From the NCBI RefSeq assembly GCF_003544895.1, contig NZ_CP032125.1:510001-574000 (forward strand): a stretch of 64,000 nt of DNA, given 5' to 3'. This document shows, in pieces, positions 52,262-63,077 of this stretch. Within the stretch, counting starts at the first letter, position 1. Each line of letters begins with the position of its first letter. Below the pieces are notes generated by a model that did no database searches, was not told the origin of the DNA, and saw only the letters and a program-made list of their open reading frames with translations. The position numbers were made by a program, and so were the translations under genes. This DNA is from Profundibacter amoris (GTDB lineage: Bacteria; Pseudomonadota; Alphaproteobacteria; Rhodobacterales; Rhodobacteraceae).

Positions 52262-55200
52262 TTACCCCTGCAGGCTCCGCACGCCCAACTCGCCTTCTTC
52301 GCGCGACTTCATCGCCAGGGCCACCGCATGGCTGGCCGCCGCCGTGGTGAAATAGGGCAGGCCGTCATTCAGGGCCACCGAGCGGATTTCGCGGCTGTCC
52401 TCGACCGCCTGTGCGCCTTCGGTGGTGTTCATCACCAATGCGATTTCGCCGTTTTTCATCCGGTCAACGATGTTGGGGCGGCCCTCGTACACCTTGTTCA
52501 CGATCTCGCAGTCAATCCCGTCTTCCTGCAACCATGCGCCGGTGCCACGGGTGGCAATCAGGTTGAACCCCAGCTCGATCATAAGGCGGGCGGTGTCGGC
52601 CATGTCGGTGGTTTTGTCCATATCCTTGATCGAGATGAACACAGCCCCCTCGGTCGGCAATACCACACCTGCCCCCATTTGTGCCTTGAGATACGCCAGC
52701 GCGAAGGAACGGTCCCAGCCCATGACTTCGCCGGTGGACCGCATTTCGGGGCCAAGGATCGTGTCGACGCCGGGGAAGCGGGCAAAGGGCAGCACGGCCT
52801 CTTTCACCGAAAACCACGGCATGTCCGGATCGGCCAGCGACATCGGATCGGCAAAGGGCAGCGGTGTGTCGGGACCGGCACCTTCGGGGTAGGGCGGCCG
52901 CATCGGGAAATTCGACAGCGGCTCGCCCGCCATGATCCGCGCGGCAATACTGGCAATGGCGCTATCGGTCGCCTTGGCCACAAACGGCACGGTGCGGCTG
53001 GCACGCGGGTTGACCTCGATCAGGAAAACCTTGCCGTCCTTGACCGCGAACTGGATGTTCATCAGGCCAACCACATTCAGCGCCAAAGCCAGTGCTTTGG
53101 TCTGGCGGTGAACCTCTTGAATAATCTCGGGCGGCAGCGAATAGGGCGGCAGCGAACAAGCGCTGTCACCGGAATGCACACCGGCCTCTTCGATATGTTG
53201 CATGATGCCTGCGACATGCACGTCCTTGCCATCGCACAGCGCGTCTACATCCATTTCAATCGCACCTGACAGATAGCTGTCGAGCAACACGGGGCTGTCG
53301 CCGGAAACCACCACAGCCTCGGCGATATAGCGTTCCAGATGGGGCATATCGCGCACGATCTCCATCGCCCGGCCACCCAGCACATAGGAGGGGCGGATCA
53401 CCAAGGGGAAGCCGATTTCCTCGGCGATTTCCAGGGCTTCCTCGTCGGTGCTGGCAATGCCGTTTTTCGGCTGCAGCAGGCCCAGAGAGTTCACCAGTTC
53501 CTGAAACCGCTCGCGGTCCTCGGCCAGATCGATACTGTCGGGCGAGGTGCCCAGAATAGGGATGCCCGCGTCTTGCAGATCATTGGCCAGCTTCAGCGGG
53601 GTTTGCCCGCCGAATTGCACGATCACCCCGTGCAGGGTGCCGTTTTCCTGCTCGACCCGCAGGATTTCCATCACATGTTCAAAGGTGACAGGTTCAAAAT
53701 ACAGCCGGTCAGATGTGTCGTAATCGGTGGAAACCGTTTCCGGGTTGCAGTTGATCATGATGGTTTCATAGCCCTGATCGGTCAGGGCGTAACAGGCGTG
53801 ACAACAGCAGTAATCAAATTCGATCCCCTGTCCGATCCGGTTCGGGCCACCGCCAAGGATCACCACCTTTTTCCTGTCACTGGGCCGCGCTTCGCATTCC
53901 ACGTCGCCCATCGCCGGGGCCTCGTAGGTGGAATACATATAGGGCGTCTGGGCCTCGAATTCCGCCGCACAGGTATCAATGCGTTTGAAGACGGCGGTGA
54001 CACCGGCGGCAAGGCGTGCGTTGCGCACATCGGTTTCGGTTTTGCCGGTCAGCGTGGCCAAACGGGCATCCGAGAAGCCCATCATCTTGATTTTACGCAA
54101 GGCATCGGCATTGTCCGGCAGACCGTTTGCCCTGATCTGTGCCTCGGCGTCCACGATCTCGCGGATGCGCGACAGGAACCACGGGTCAAACATGGTGGCA
54201 TTGTGGATTTCGTCATCCGTCAGCCCCTCGCGCATGGCTTGGGCGATGGTGCGCATCCGGTCGGGCGTTTGCATGCTGATGGCGCGGGTGACGGCGGCCT
54301 TGTCGGGGGCGCCTTCGATTTCCATTTCGTCAAATCCGGTCAGGCCGGTTTCCATGCTGGCCAGCGCCTTTTGCAGGGATTCGTGGATGGTGCGGCCGAT
54401 CGCCATGGTTTCGCCAACCGATTTCATCGCGGTGGACAGCAGCGGTTCAGAACCTGCGAATTTTTCAAAGGCAAAACGCGGGATTTTGGTGACGACATAG
54501 TCGATGGTTGGCTCAAATGACGCGGGCGTTACCTTGGTGATGTCGTTGTCCAGTTCATCCAGCGTATAGCCCACAGCCAGTTTCGCGGCGATCTTGGCAA
54601 TCGGGAAACCCGTTGCCTTGGACGCCAGCGCCGAGGAGCGCGAAACACGCGGGTTCATTTCGATCACCACCATGCGGCCATCGGCAGGGTTCACCGCCCA
54701 TTGCACGTTGGAGCCGCCGGTTTCCACGCCGATTTCGCGCAAAACCGCAATCGAGGCCGAGCGCATCATCTGGTATTCTTTGTCGGTCAGCGTCAGAGCA
54801 GGGGCGACGGTGATGCTGTCGCCCGTGTGCACGCCCATCGGATCAATGTTTTCGATTGAACAGACGATAATGGCGTTGTCGGCGGTATCGCGCACCACCT
54901 CCATTTCGTATTCTTTCCAGCCCAGCAGGGATTCATCAATGAGGATCTGGTTGACGGGGGATGCATCCAGCCCCGTGGTGCAGAAATGGATGAAATCATC
55001 GCGATTGTAAGCCACGCCGCCGCCGGTTCCGCCAAGGGTAAAGGCGGGGCGGATGATGGCGGGCAGGCCGATATCCTCGAGTGCGGCCATGCATTGATCC
55101 ATGTTTTCGGCAATCGTTGCACGCGGGTTTTCAAGGCCCAGACGATCCATCGCCTCGCGGAACAGCTTGCGGTCCTCGGCCATTTCGATGGCCTCGCGGT

Positions 55201-55555
55201 TGGCGCCGATCAGCTCGACGTTGTATTTTTCCAGAACCCCCATATCGGCCAGTTCCAGCGCCGTGTTCAGGCCGGTTTGCCCGCCCATTGTCGGCAATAA
55301 TGCGTCGGGACGCTCGGCCTTGATGATTTTGGCAACCATTTCGGGGGTGATCGGCTCGATATAGGTGGCATCGGCCAGTTCCGGATCGGTCATAATTGTG
55401 GCCGGATTCGAGTTGACCAGAATAACGCGATAGCCTTCTTCGCGCAGGGCTTTGCAGGCCTGCGCACCAGAGTAGTCAAACTCGCAGGCCTGTCCGATAA
55501 TGATAGGGCCTGCGCCGATAATCATGATGGATTTGATGTCATCTCTTTTTGGCAT
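52262..55555 (-). CDS. carB: Carbamoyl-phosphate synthase, large subunit
   Basis: Makes carbamoyl phosphate for arginine and pyrimidine synthesis, using ammonia from the small subunit (not in this window). The 1097-residue protein has the two duplicated ATP-grasp synthetase halves ([18 protein letters not shown] at the start and the second half from [19 protein letters not shown] near residue 570). The C-terminal ~140 residues form the MGS-like allosteric domain that binds UMP or ornithine. The length matches the family. Confidence 0.97.
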   Translation of the reverse strand: MPKRDDIKSIMIIGAGPIIIGQACEFDYSGAQACKALREEGYRVILVNSNPATIMTDPELADATYIEPITPEMVAKIIKAERPDALLPTMGGQTGLNTALELADMGVLEKYNVELIGANREAIEMAEDRKLFREAMDRLGLENPRATIAENMDQCMAALEDIGLPAIIRPAFTLGGTGGGVAYNRDDFIHFCTTGLDASPVNQILIDESLLGWKEYEMEVVRDTADNAIIVCSIENIDPMGVHTGDSITVAPALTLTDKEYQMMRSASIAVLREIGVETGGSNVQWAVNPADGRMVVIEMNPRVSRSSALASKATGFPIAKIAAKLAVGYTLDELDNDITKVTPASFEPTIDYVVTKIPRFAFEKFAGSEPLLSTAMKSVGETMAIGRTIHESLQKALASMETGLTGFDEMEIEGAPDKAAVTRAISMQTPDRMRTIAQAMREGLTDDEIHNATMFDPWFLSRIREIVDAEAQIRANGLPDNADALRKIKMMGFSDARLATLTGKTETDVRNARLAAGVTAVFKRIDTCAAEFEAQTPYMYSTYEAPAMGDVECEARPSDRKKVVILGGGPNRIGQGIEFDYCCCHACYALTDQGYETIMINCNPETVSTDYDTSDRLYFEPVTFEHVMEILRVEQENGTLHGVIVQFGGQTPLKLANDLQDAGIPILGTSPDSIDLAEDRERFQELVNSLGLLQPKNGIASTDEEALEIAEEIGFPLVIRPSYVLGGRAMEIVRDMPHLERYIAEAVVVSGDSPVLLDSYLSGAIEMDVDALCDGKDVHVAGIMQHIEEAGVHSGDSACSLPPYSLPPEIIQEVHRQTKALALALNVVGLMNIQFAVKDGKVFLIEVNPRASRTVPFVAKATDSAIASIAARIMAGEPLSNFPMRPPYPEGAGPDTPLPFADPMSLADPDMPWFSVKEAVLPFARFPGVDTILGPEMRSTGEVMGWDRSFALAYLKAQMGAGVVLPTEGAVFISIKDMDKTTDMADTARLMIELGFNLIATRGTGAWLQEDGIDCEIVNKVYEGRPNIVDRMKNGEIALVMNTTEGAQAVEDSREIRSVALNDGLPYFTTAAASHAVALAMKSREEGELGVRSLQG

Positions 55556-55639
55556 TTGGCAGACCCCCGAGGTGCAAATAGCGGCAAATTCTTTGGGGTT
55601 ATAGACAAGCGGCGGCGGGGCGCAAGTCCTGTTATGCTG

Positions 55640-56932
55640 CTACATGCTGTCCGGTGTGTTGGAATGGCGCGGATTTCGCCGCATGGCGACGGCAAATGCA
55701 ACCGCCAATCCGATCATCCCGATTGTAGAGGCAATCTGGTCCGGATTCTTGATCCAGCCGAAATCAGGCAGGGATACATATTTGATCATTAAAAACGGGG
55801 TAAATAATATGGCCAGTAAAAGAACAGCTATGCTTGGCCGATAATAGATCAGCAATGCAGGCGCAAAGGCCACCGCCGGCATATAATGATAGCTCCATGA
55901 AATAGGATTAAGTAATGCAACAATTATGATCACCAATGGCCAAGCAAGATCATGTTGCGGGGTCCCTACCGGGTTTTTCCTGAACAGACGCGATATGACG
56001 ACAATAGTCAGCACCATTGCAACCGCTGATATCCCCCCCCAGAGCGTGGATTTTTTCAAGATATACCAACCTAATGACAAGTCCTGAGTTTGCATATTAC
56101 CGGCAGATTGAACGAAATCCAGATCATCGGCGAAGAACAGTTGGGCAATGGCCCCGTCGATTGATGTATTCATTAAGTTAACCATAGCCGTATGGTTGAT
56201 TATCATGACTTCATGCAAGAATGTCTGATGCAAAGGCCAACCCGCAAGCAAAACCGAAGCCCCCGCCAAAACAAGACCCGCCACAATAAAACTGCCAAAG
56301 GCTTTTCGATTTCCGCTGGCCAGCCAGAATAGCGCAAACAAGGCTGGATATAACTTGATCGATGCCGCGATAGCCAATGCAACGCCGGCTATTACCGGCG
56401 CATTGTAACGGCTCCGTTCAATTGCCAGTACGATTAGAAAACTGACCAGTATTTGCGACTGGTTCTGGTAAATCGGGACAAACCCGATCGTTGTGCTGAC
56501 CAGAATGAGCAAGCCGATGAAGGTATAAACAGCAACAGACATTGTATTGCCCATGCTTCGCCAGGCCAGAACAACCATGCTTCCCATAAGAACCGGATTG
56601 ATGGCCCGTGCCAGGTTCGACAGCGTTTCATATGTGGTCACAGTTGTTAGCCAGCCAAATATATGGACCCAAAGCGGGGGGTAAATGAATGGAAACACAG
56701 AACCGTCATAGCCCTGATCCTTGAGGTAAGGCATCCACGCATCAGGGGGGAGCATTGAATAGGTTTGTGTATCGGAGGGGTAAATTTGGTCCAAGGCGCC
56801 AATTTGATAAAAATGGCCGCCCATCCAGTTTGCCAGCAGATCCGGGGATCGCACATTGTAGAAAACAGCAAAAAGCATCGTCGAAAAAAATATAACCAGC
56901 AAAATTGCCGTTCTTGTCGAACGTGGTATCAT
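55640..56932 (-). CDS. GT87/DUF2029-type membrane glycosyltransferase
   Basis: A 430-residue polytopic protein with about ten helices, an N-terminal hydrophobic anchor and the acidic periplasmic loop. The sequence VIAGVALAIAASIKLYPALFALFWLASGNRKA is typical of GT87 (alpha-mannosyltransferase PimE-like) and related GT-C enzymes using polyprenyl-phosphate sugars. A G8 homopolymer (C8 at 56033-56040 on the plus strand) lies in the coding sequence. Its lower G+C than neighbours suggests later gain. Acceptor glycan unknown. Confidence 0.82.
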   Translation of the reverse strand: MIPRSTRTAILLVIFFSTMLFAVFYNVRSPDLLANWMGGHFYQIGALDQIYPSDTQTYSMLPPDAWMPYLKDQGYDGSVFPFIYPPLWVHIFGWLTTVTTYETLSNLARAINPVLMGSMVVLAWRSMGNTMSVAVYTFIGLLILVSTTIGFVPIYQNQSQILVSFLIVLAIERSRYNAPVIAGVALAIAASIKLYPALFALFWLASGNRKAFGSFIVAGLVLAGASVLLAGWPLHQTFLHEVMIINHTAMVNLMNTSIDGAIAQLFFADDLDFVQSAGNMQTQDLSLGWYILKKSTLWGGISAVAMVLTIVVISRLFRKNPVGTPQHDLAWPLVIIIVALLNPISWSYHYMPAVAFAPALLIYYRPSIAVLLLAILFTPFLMIKYVSLPDFGWIKNPDQIASTIGMIGLAVAFAVAMRRNPRHSNTPDSM

Positions 56933-57152
56933 TTCACAAACTCTTTAATGCCAAAATACACTTGGACCCTTTGCATTCGCGATTATAGGGGGCCAGTAGT
57001 GCAGTTGATAATACTTGAATTGGAAACATTAGCGGATGATGTGATTTCTGCAACTGGATGCAAATCATTGTGCCGACCACCTATAATAGCATGTTCATCA
57101 AAGGGAATGGTGCAAATTTCATTTTGAAAGGCCGCAAAACAGGGATGTGACC

Positions 57153-57181
57153 TTGACTTTGGCCGTTTTGCAGGGTGTATC
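57153..57181 (+). promoter_or_regulatory. Candidate promoter of aspS
   Basis: TTGACT (57153-57158), a 17-bp spacer, TGTATC (57176-57181), 36 bp before the aspS ATG. The -10 is imperfect. The rest of the 285-bp gap between the GT87 gene and aspS shows nothing else I can name. Confidence 0.4.
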
Positions 57182-57217
57182 GGCTGGAAACCTGAAATTG
57201 CCCACAAGGGGACGACT

Positions 57218-58993
57218 ATGCACGCCTATCGCAGCCACACTTGCGCCGAACTGAACAAATCCAACGTCGGGGATAATGTCCGCTTGTCGGGCTGGGTGCA
57301 TCGGGTGCGTGATCACGGCGGCTTGCTGTTTATCGATCTGCGTGATCATTTCGGCATCACGCAGGTGATGGCCGATCCGGACAGCCCGGTGTTTGCCGAA
57401 ATCGAAAAGGTGCGTTCGGAATGGTGCATCCGGATTGACGGCAACGTGATGGCGCGGGACGAAAGCCTGATCAATCCGAAAATCCCCACCGGCGAAGTCG
57501 AGGTATTCATCCGCGATATCGAGGTGTTGGGGCACGCTGACGAACTGCCGCTGATGGTGTTCGGTGATCAGGAATACCCCGAGGAAACCCGCCTGAAATA
57601 CCGCTATCTGGACCTGCGCCGCGAGAAGCTGCAAAACAACATGAAACTGCGCAGTGATGTGGTGGCCAGCATGCGCAAACGGATGTGGGACAAGGGGTTC
57701 CGCGAATTCCAGACACCGATTATCACGTCGTCCAGCCCTGAAGGCGCGCGCGATTTCCTGATCCCGTCGCGCCTGCACCCCGGCAAGTTTTACGCGCTGC
57801 CACAGGCCCCCCAGCAGTTCAAACAGCTGATCATGGTGTCGGGCTATGACAAATATTTCCAGATCGCCCCGTGTTTCCGCGACGAAGACCCGCGCGCCGA
57901 TCGCTCGCCAACCGATTTTTACCAGTTGGATATGGAAATGTCCTTTGTCACCCAGCAGGATGTGTTTGACACCATCCAGCCGGTGATTCAGGGCGTGTTC
58001 GAGGAATTTGGTGAGGGGCGCAAGGTCGATACCGAATGGGAGCAAATTTCCTACAAGGACGCGGCGCTTTGGTATGGCACCGACAAGCCCGACCTGCGCA
58101 ACCCGATCAAGATGCAGATCGTTTCCGAGCATTTCCGCGGCTCGGGCTTTGCGATATTCGCGAAACTGCTGGAGCAGGAAGGCACCGAAATCCGCGCCAT
58201 TCCGGCGCCCGGTGGTGGCTCGCGCAAATTTTGCGACCGTATGAACGCCTTTGCGCAAAAAGAGGGCCTGCCGGGGATGGGGTATATCTTTTGGCGTGAT
58301 CAGGGCAACGGGATGGAAGCCGCTGGGCCTTTGGCGAAAAATATCGGCCCTGAGCGCACCGAAGCTATTCGCCAGCAGTTGGGTCTTGAAGTCGGCGATG
58401 CCGCGTTCTTCCTTGCCGGCAAGCCCAAGGCATTCGAGGCTGTGGCCGGTCGGGCCCGTGATGAAATCGGTCGCGAGCTGAAACTGATCGACGAGGACCG
58501 TTTCGCCTTTGCCTGGATCGTCGATTTCCCGATCTACGAGCGGGACGAGGAAACCGGCAAGGTCGATTTTGAACACAACCCGTTTTCGATGCCCCAGGGC
58601 GGCATGGAGGCGCTGGAAGGGGATCCGCTCGAGGTTCTGGGCTATCAGTATGACCTGTCATGCAACGGCTATGAACTGGTTTCGGGCGCGATCCGCAATC
58701 ACAAACCGGAAATCATGTTCAAGGCGTTTGAAATTGCCGGTTACGGCAGGGACGAAGTTGAAAAACGCTTTGGCGGCATGGTGAATGCGTTCAAATACGG
58801 CGCTCCGCCCCACGGTGGTTGTGCGGCCGGAATTGATCGCATTGTGATGCTGCTGGCCAACGAGGCCAACATCCGCGAAGTCATCATGTTCCCGATGAAC
58901 CAGCGTGCCGAAGACCTGATGATGGGCGCGCCGAATGAACCGATGAACGAACAGCTGCGCGAGTTGCACTTGCGGGTGATCCCGCAGGAATAA
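57218..58993 (+). CDS. aspS: Aspartyl-tRNA synthetase
   Basis: Charges tRNA-Asp (and, in nondiscriminating forms, tRNA-Asn). The 591-residue class II enzyme has an N-terminal OB anticodon domain (1-~110), motif 2 ([22 protein letters not shown]), a bacterial GAD insertion (about 290-420) and motif 3 ([19 protein letters not shown]). A terminator follows the stop. The start is supported by the family's usual MHAYRSH beginning and AAGGGGA upstream. Confidence 0.97.
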   Translation: MHAYRSHTCAELNKSNVGDNVRLSGWVHRVRDHGGLLFIDLRDHFGITQVMADPDSPVFAEIEKVRSEWCIRIDGNVMARDESLINPKIPTGEVEVFIRDIEVLGHADELPLMVFGDQEYPEETRLKYRYLDLRREKLQNNMKLRSDVVASMRKRMWDKGFREFQTPIITSSSPEGARDFLIPSRLHPGKFYALPQAPQQFKQLIMVSGYDKYFQIAPCFRDEDPRADRSPTDFYQLDMEMSFVTQQDVFDTIQPVIQGVFEEFGEGRKVDTEWEQISYKDAALWYGTDKPDLRNPIKMQIVSEHFRGSGFAIFAKLLEQEGTEIRAIPAPGGGSRKFCDRMNAFAQKEGLPGMGYIFWRDQGNGMEAAGPLAKNIGPERTEAIRQQLGLEVGDAAFFLAGKPKAFEAVAGRARDEIGRELKLIDEDRFAFAWIVDFPIYERDEETGKVDFEHNPFSMPQGGMEALEGDPLEVLGYQYDLSCNGYELVSGAIRNHKPEIMFKAFEIAGYGRDEVEKRFGGMVNAFKYGAPPHGGCAAGIDRIVMLLANEANIREVIMFPMNQRAEDLMMGAPNEPMNEQLRELHLRVIPQE

Positions 58994-59016
58994 TTCAAAG
59001 CAGATTACAAAAACAC

Positions 59017-59046
59017 AAAACCCCGCGGCTGAACCTGCGGGGTTTT
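59017..59046. terminator. Intrinsic terminator after aspS
   Basis: AAAACCCCGC (59017-59026), 10-nt loop, GCGGGGTTTT (59037-59046), then CTTTTT. Strong on the plus strand; the flanking A-run also lets it end the pilin transcript from the minus strand. Confidence 0.9.
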
Positions 59047-59086
59047 CTTTTTCGGGCTTGATTGTAACAGCCGTGACAGGCCGGAT

Positions 59087-59260
59087 TTAGTCGTTGGCCG
59101 TGATAACGGTTTCTGGCTGGCTGGACCCGGCATTCGCATTGCCGGTTGCGGTCAGGACGATGGCCATGACCAATGACAAAACGCCGGTAGCCAGCACCAG
59201 CCAGTCCACAGTGGTGCTGCCATCATCGTCATGGGCAAAGCGGAACATGGATTTCAACAT
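59087..59260 (-). CDS. Flp-type (type IVb) pilin-like protein
   Basis: A 57-residue protein with the Flp pilin layout: a short charged leader, then FAHDDDGSTTVDWLVLATGVLSLVMAIVLTA (Glu-5-like position replaced by Asp in TTVDW) and a short soluble tail. The ATG at 59260 is preceded by AGGAG. No tad/cpa assembly genes are adjacent, so it depends on a locus elsewhere or is an orphan. The frame is open upstream without signals. Confidence 0.78.
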   Translation of the reverse strand: MLKSMFRFAHDDDGSTTVDWLVLATGVLSLVMAIVLTATGNANAGSSQPETVITAND

Positions 59261-59411
59261 ACTGGCAACTCCTGCAAATATAGACAAATTTTCTTTTACA
59301 TTGGGTAAGATGGGCGGCAAATGCGGCCAAAATTGGGTAAGAGTGGTGCGATTTCTGGGTTTCCGGGGCAGGTCGGGCGCAGTAGTGTCCCTGTAAAACA
59401 GGAGCATTGGC

Positions 59412-60110
59412 ATGGGTCAGGACGCAAAAATGGGCCGCAAACTAACGAACTGGACGCCTCGGCCGCGCCCCTCGGCGCCTGTTCTGAAAGGGCGCTATGC
59501 ACGGCTGGAACGGCTGGATGCGGACCGCCATGCTGACGAATTGTACCAAGCCAACCAACTGGATACGTCCATTTGGGATTACATGTCTCACGGGCCATTT
59601 TCCAGTGCGGCCACATATTTCGAATGGGTGCGCAGTGCTGCGGCTTTGGATGATCCGTTCTATTACGCCATTCGGAACCTTGAAACCGGACGGGTTGAAG
59701 GGGTTGCCAGTTATTTGCGCATCAAACCGGAAATGGGGGTCATCGAGGTGGGAAGCATTGTTTTCACCCCGCCCCTGCAACGCACCCGCGCCGCGACCGA
59801 GGCGATGTTTTTGATGATGCAATGGGCCTTTGAGGCGGGTTACCGGCGGTACGAATGGAAATGCGACACCCTGAACGCGCCGTCACGACGGGCGGCCCTG
59901 CGGTTCGGCTTTAGCTTTGAGGGAATTTTCCGCCAGCATATGGTGATCAAAGGTCGCAATCGCGATACAGCGTGGTTCGCGGTGATCGACAGCGAATGGC
60001 CTGTGTTGAAAACTGCCTATCAAACCTGGCTGGATCCCGAAAATTTTGACGCAAACGGCCAGCAGCACAACAGCCTGTCCGCACTGACAAGTGACCTGCG
60101 CAACGTCTAA
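59412..60110 (+). CDS. GNAT-family N-acetyltransferase
   Basis: A 232-residue acetyltransferase of the RimJ/RimL type (about 25-195), with the acetyl-CoA binding segment near residues 115-135 (QRTRAATEAMFLMMQWAFE) and the YRRYEWKCDTLNAPSRRAALRFGFSFEGIFRQ strand-helix typical of the family. Substrate unknown. ATG at 59412 follows AGGAG by 7 bases. Confidence 0.88.
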   Translation: MGQDAKMGRKLTNWTPRPRPSAPVLKGRYARLERLDADRHADELYQANQLDTSIWDYMSHGPFSSAATYFEWVRSAAALDDPFYYAIRNLETGRVEGVASYLRIKPEMGVIEVGSIVFTPPLQRTRAATEAMFLMMQWAFEAGYRRYEWKCDTLNAPSRRAALRFGFSFEGIFRQHMVIKGRNRDTAWFAVIDSEWPVLKTAYQTWLDPENFDANGQQHNSLSALTSDLRNV

Positions 60111-60826
60111 ACCACTTCACCACCGGCCAGCCGTTCCCGAAATATACCGCTCAACCGCTGCACATCCCCGCGTATCGACCGCCCTATGGCACGGTCTTTG
60201 GCCAGTGCAACGGCGGCGGCCTCAAGCTGTGTATCATGGGCACTGCGGGCAATGCCGCTGGTGAACTGGGCGACATAATCCAGTGCATCCCCGTCGGGGC
60301 CGTCCTGCAACACACCTGCAGCGCGGGCAATATCCTCGCGAAAGGTAAACGGGTCGGGCTGAATGGCCTCGTCCGGTATCTGGCGCGGGGCAGGGGGTTG
60401 TGCCGTTTCCGGCAAAAGTGACAGGATTGCCTGCTGGAATGCGCCAAGGGTTTCAACCGGTTTTGACAGAAAACCATCTGCGCCCGCCGCCATCGCTTCG
60501 CCCTCGCGTGCCGGATCGCCACTGATCCCCAGCAATACGTCGATACGCGGGCTGGCCTTGTCCAGTTCGGCAATCAGGCCGGTGCCGGACCCGTCCGGCA
60601 ATCCCAGATCGATCACCACCACCGAGGGACGGTAAACCCGCAAATGTTTGCGTGCCGAGGTCAGACAATCGGCCCGCCGGATCCGCGCGCCGGATCGCAG
60701 GCACAACAGGCGCATCGCTTCGCTGGCAAAGCGGCTATCCTCGACCACCAGCACGGTCAGGCCCAGCAGGGGCCGCGCGGCAGTGGGTGTGCGGGCCAGC
60801 ATTATGTCGTCAAAATCATCCATCAT
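60107..60826 (-). CDS. Response-regulator receiver protein without DNA-binding domain
   Basis: A 239-residue protein: receiver domain at about 22-140, with VVEDSRF acidic residues, the phospho-acceptor Asp in VVVIDLGLPDGSG and Lys in FLSKPVE. The C-terminal part (about 145-239) is helical and has no recognisable DNA-binding fold; a helical-bundle or phosphotransfer-like role is possible but no His-containing HPt motif is evident. It overlaps the GNAT gene stop by 4 bp. Partner kinase unknown. Confidence 0.85.
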   Translation of the reverse strand: MMDDFDDIMLARTPTAARPLLGLTVLVVEDSRFASEAMRLLCLRSGARIRRADCLTSARKHLRVYRPSVVVIDLGLPDGSGTGLIAELDKASPRIDVLLGISGDPAREGEAMAAGADGFLSKPVETLGAFQQAILSLLPETAQPPAPRQIPDEAIQPDPFTFREDIARAAGVLQDGPDGDALDYVAQFTSGIARSAHDTQLEAAAVALAKDRAIGRSIRGDVQRLSGIFRERLAGGEVV

Positions 60827-60974
60827 GTTCCCCTTTGCAGTGTTGCGAGCGACTCGGAGTAAGCCCGAGATTGGCTAAGACGAAGTTAACGGCGCGAAAT
60901 TATGCCCAAGGAATGCTTGCACCGGTGCCGCGCGCACTACATAACTTGGGCAAAGCGAACACAAGGAACCAATT

Positions 60975-61379
60975 ATGATCGGACGTCTGAACCACGTTGC
61001 CATAGCCGTGCCGGATCTGGATGCCGCCGCCGCCCTGTACCGCGATACACTGGGGGCCAAGGTGGGCGCGCCACAGGATGAACCGGACCACGGGGTAACG
61101 GTGATTTTTATCGAATTGCCCAACACCAAAATCGAACTGTTGCATCCGCTGGGCGAGGACAGCCCGATCAACGGTTTTCTGGCCAAGAACCCGTCGGGCG
61201 GCATCCACCACATCTGTTACGAAGTCGATGACATCATTGCCGCGCGTGACAAGCTGAAAGCATCGGGTGCGCGCGTTCTGGGCACAGGCGAACCCAAAAT
61301 CGGCGCCCACGGCAAGCCGGTTCTGTTCCTGCACCCCAAGGACTTCACCGGCACGCTGGTCGAGCTGGAGCAGGTGTAG
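60975..61379 (+). CDS. mce: Methylmalonyl-CoA epimerase
   Basis: Interconverts the 2R and 2S forms of methylmalonyl-CoA in propionate catabolism. The 134-residue VOC protein has metal ligands H7 (MIGRLNHVAIAV), H77-type HHICYEVDD and Glu in LVELEQV, and the catalytic Glu in TKIELLHPLGE. The next gene (DUF1467) is a conserved neighbour in Rhodobacteraceae. Confidence 0.94.
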   Translation: MIGRLNHVAIAVPDLDAAAALYRDTLGAKVGAPQDEPDHGVTVIFIELPNTKIELLHPLGEDSPINGFLAKNPSGGIHHICYEVDDIIAARDKLKASGARVLGTGEPKIGAHGKPVLFLHPKDFTGTLVELEQV

Positions 61380-61381
61380 GC

Positions 61382-61678
61382 ATGGCCATAACTTCCGCTC
61401 TTGTCCTGTTCGCCGTGATCTGGTTCATGACCCTGTTCATCGTATTGCCCCTGCGCTTGAAAACCCAGGCCGATGTCGGCAAGGTGGCCCGTGGCACACC
61501 GTCCTCGGCCCCTGTTGATCCGCAGCTAAAGAAGCGGGCATTGATTGTGACGGTGGTGACCGTGGTTTTGTGGTCCATCCTGATGGTCGTGATCCTGAGC
61601 GGCGTGATTGAGGTCGAGGATTTCGACTGGTTCGACCACTTTACCCCGCCTTCTGCAAACGGTGGAACAGGTGGGTAA
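61382..61678 (+). CDS. DUF1467 membrane protein
   Basis: A 98-residue protein with two helices (about 4-26 and 54-74) and the conserved WFMTLFIVLPLRLKTQADVG motif (about 15-34), which contains the short cytoplasmic loop. It starts 2 bp after the mce stop and is cotranscribed. Function unknown; it is regularly found next to mce in this family of bacteria. Confidence 0.88.
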   Translation: MAITSALVLFAVIWFMTLFIVLPLRLKTQADVGKVARGTPSSAPVDPQLKKRALIVTVVTVVLWSILMVVILSGVIEVEDFDWFDHFTPPSANGGTGG

Positions 61679-62333
61679 AGGTTGCCGCCCCCAGAATGGG
61701 CACGAACAGATTGACGACGGGAATCGTTAACGGCACCACCATCAGCAACCCTGCCATCCAGATGGTGCCGGAATGTTGTTTGCGCAATGCCTTGGCCCCG
61801 TCCCGGCCCAAACGGCGCATCGCGGCCAGCTGGAAATATTCCCGCCCCAGCAAAAAACCGTTCAGCGCCCAGAACACCAGCGGGCTGGCGACATTGGTGA
61901 CAGCATAGACCAGTATCGCCAGAATATTGGCACCGATCAGCACGCCCAGAAAATTCAGCGTATCAATGATGTTTTCCCGAAACGGGATGCGCGGGGCAGG
62001 GGGCAGGTCGGGATAATACCGGCGTTCGACCGCTTTGGCGATGTCCTCCAGAAACAGACCGGTAAAGGCCGAGGCCACGGGGATCATCAGGAAAAACGAC
62101 AGGATCAGCATGAACCCGACCGATCCCCAGCTTAACAAATCCTTCAGCCATGTGACCTCGCCGACAAAGGGGATGGTCAGGGTGTCAGGGGCAAGATTGT
62201 CGATCAGCCACAGGAAACCGGCGTAGAATCCGAACAACAAGGCAATGGTCATGGCCAGCCCGAACAGCAACACCCGCAGGAAACGCGGGTCGGTCAACTG
62301 GCTGACGGCTTTGGCAAAATCGCTGAAAATCAT
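61641..62333 (-). CDS. EI24/CysZ-like membrane protein
   Basis: A 230-residue membrane protein with four to five helices and the EI24 (etoposide-induced 2.4)/CysZ fold signature, including NGFLLGREYFQLAAMRR and the preceding FWALNGF stretch. CysZ proteins import sulfate, but this subgroup's activity is unclear. It overlaps the DUF1467 gene on the other strand by 38 bp and the nitroreductase gene by 4 bp. Confidence 0.88.
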   Translation of the reverse strand: MIFSDFAKAVSQLTDPRFLRVLLFGLAMTIALLFGFYAGFLWLIDNLAPDTLTIPFVGEVTWLKDLLSWGSVGFMLILSFFLMIPVASAFTGLFLEDIAKAVERRYYPDLPPAPRIPFRENIIDTLNFLGVLIGANILAILVYAVTNVASPLVFWALNGFLLGREYFQLAAMRRLGRDGAKALRKQHSGTIWMAGLLMVVPLTIPVVNLFVPILGAATFTHLFHRLQKAG

Positions 62334-62911
62334 TCCTCGATCCAGTCTGTGATGGCACTCATATCAGGGCGCGGCCGGTCGGGCGGGGTGCAGGTTTCAC
62401 TGCCGATATGGATAAAACCGGCCACGGTTTCGCTGCCGGACAGGTCCAATCCCCGCGTCAGGAATTCGCGATCATGGGCGGGCCAGCCGGACAACCAGTT
62501 CGCCCCCCAGCCGGACGCTAAAGCCGCGTTCAGCAGTGACAGACAGGCCGCACCGGCGGAATAGCATTGCTCGACCGGCGGGATTTTATCCGAAGGCTTG
62601 GGCGCGGCAATCACAGCCACGATCAGCGGCGCATTGGCGAAACTGTCGGCGGTCTTGGAAATCCTGTCGGGATCGAACCCCAAAGCCGCCCCACGGGTCC
62701 GGGCAAGGGCGGCAAGGCGTTGCAGCGCCTGTCCTTGCAAAACGACAAACCGCCACGGCTCCAGCTTGCCATGATCCGGCACACGGGCGGCGGCGGTTAA
62801 CAATGGTTCCAGCGCCACGCGATCCGGTGCAGGTGTGGTCAGGGTTCTGTAGGGGCGGGATCTGCGGGTCAGGAGGAACTCCATCACGGCAGCATTGTCG
62901 GCAAGGCTCAT
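62330..62911 (-). CDS. Nitroreductase-family protein
   Basis: A 193-residue FMN-dependent oxidoreductase, similar to E. coli YdjA. FMN-binding features are RRSRPYRTL near the start, ARVPDHGKLEPWRFVV (about 45-60) and the ASGWGANWLSGWPA segment. ATG at 62911 has AGGAG twelve bases upstream and begins at the family's usual start; the frame is open earlier. It may reduce quinones or nitro compounds with NADPH. Confidence 0.9.
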   Translation of the reverse strand: MSLADNAAVMEFLLTRRSRPYRTLTTPAPDRVALEPLLTAAARVPDHGKLEPWRFVVLQGQALQRLAALARTRGAALGFDPDRISKTADSFANAPLIVAVIAAPKPSDKIPPVEQCYSAGAACLSLLNAALASGWGANWLSGWPAHDREFLTRGLDLSGSETVAGFIHIGSETCTPPDRPRPDMSAITDWIEE

Positions 62912-63077
62912 TATAGCGGTTTCTCCTGTTGGCCCGATATATGTCGGTGATTTCACGCGGCGGTTCAAGGGGCGGGCAAAAATGGCCCCTTGTTTCTTTT
63001 TCGCCCAAATATCCCCGCCGGAGGCACCGCGCCGTCAGGCGCAAAACAAAAGAGTGCCCCGCAGGGGCTCCATTCAT

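Noticed and set aside
53339-54520. 393-codon plus-strand frame opposite carB
   Set aside because: Antisense shadow of a highly conserved enzyme; composition is unlike real proteins of the window.
57119-58576. 485-codon minus-strand frame opposite aspS
   Set aside because: Shadow of the aspartyl-tRNA synthetase frame; no ribosome-binding site or recognisable fold.
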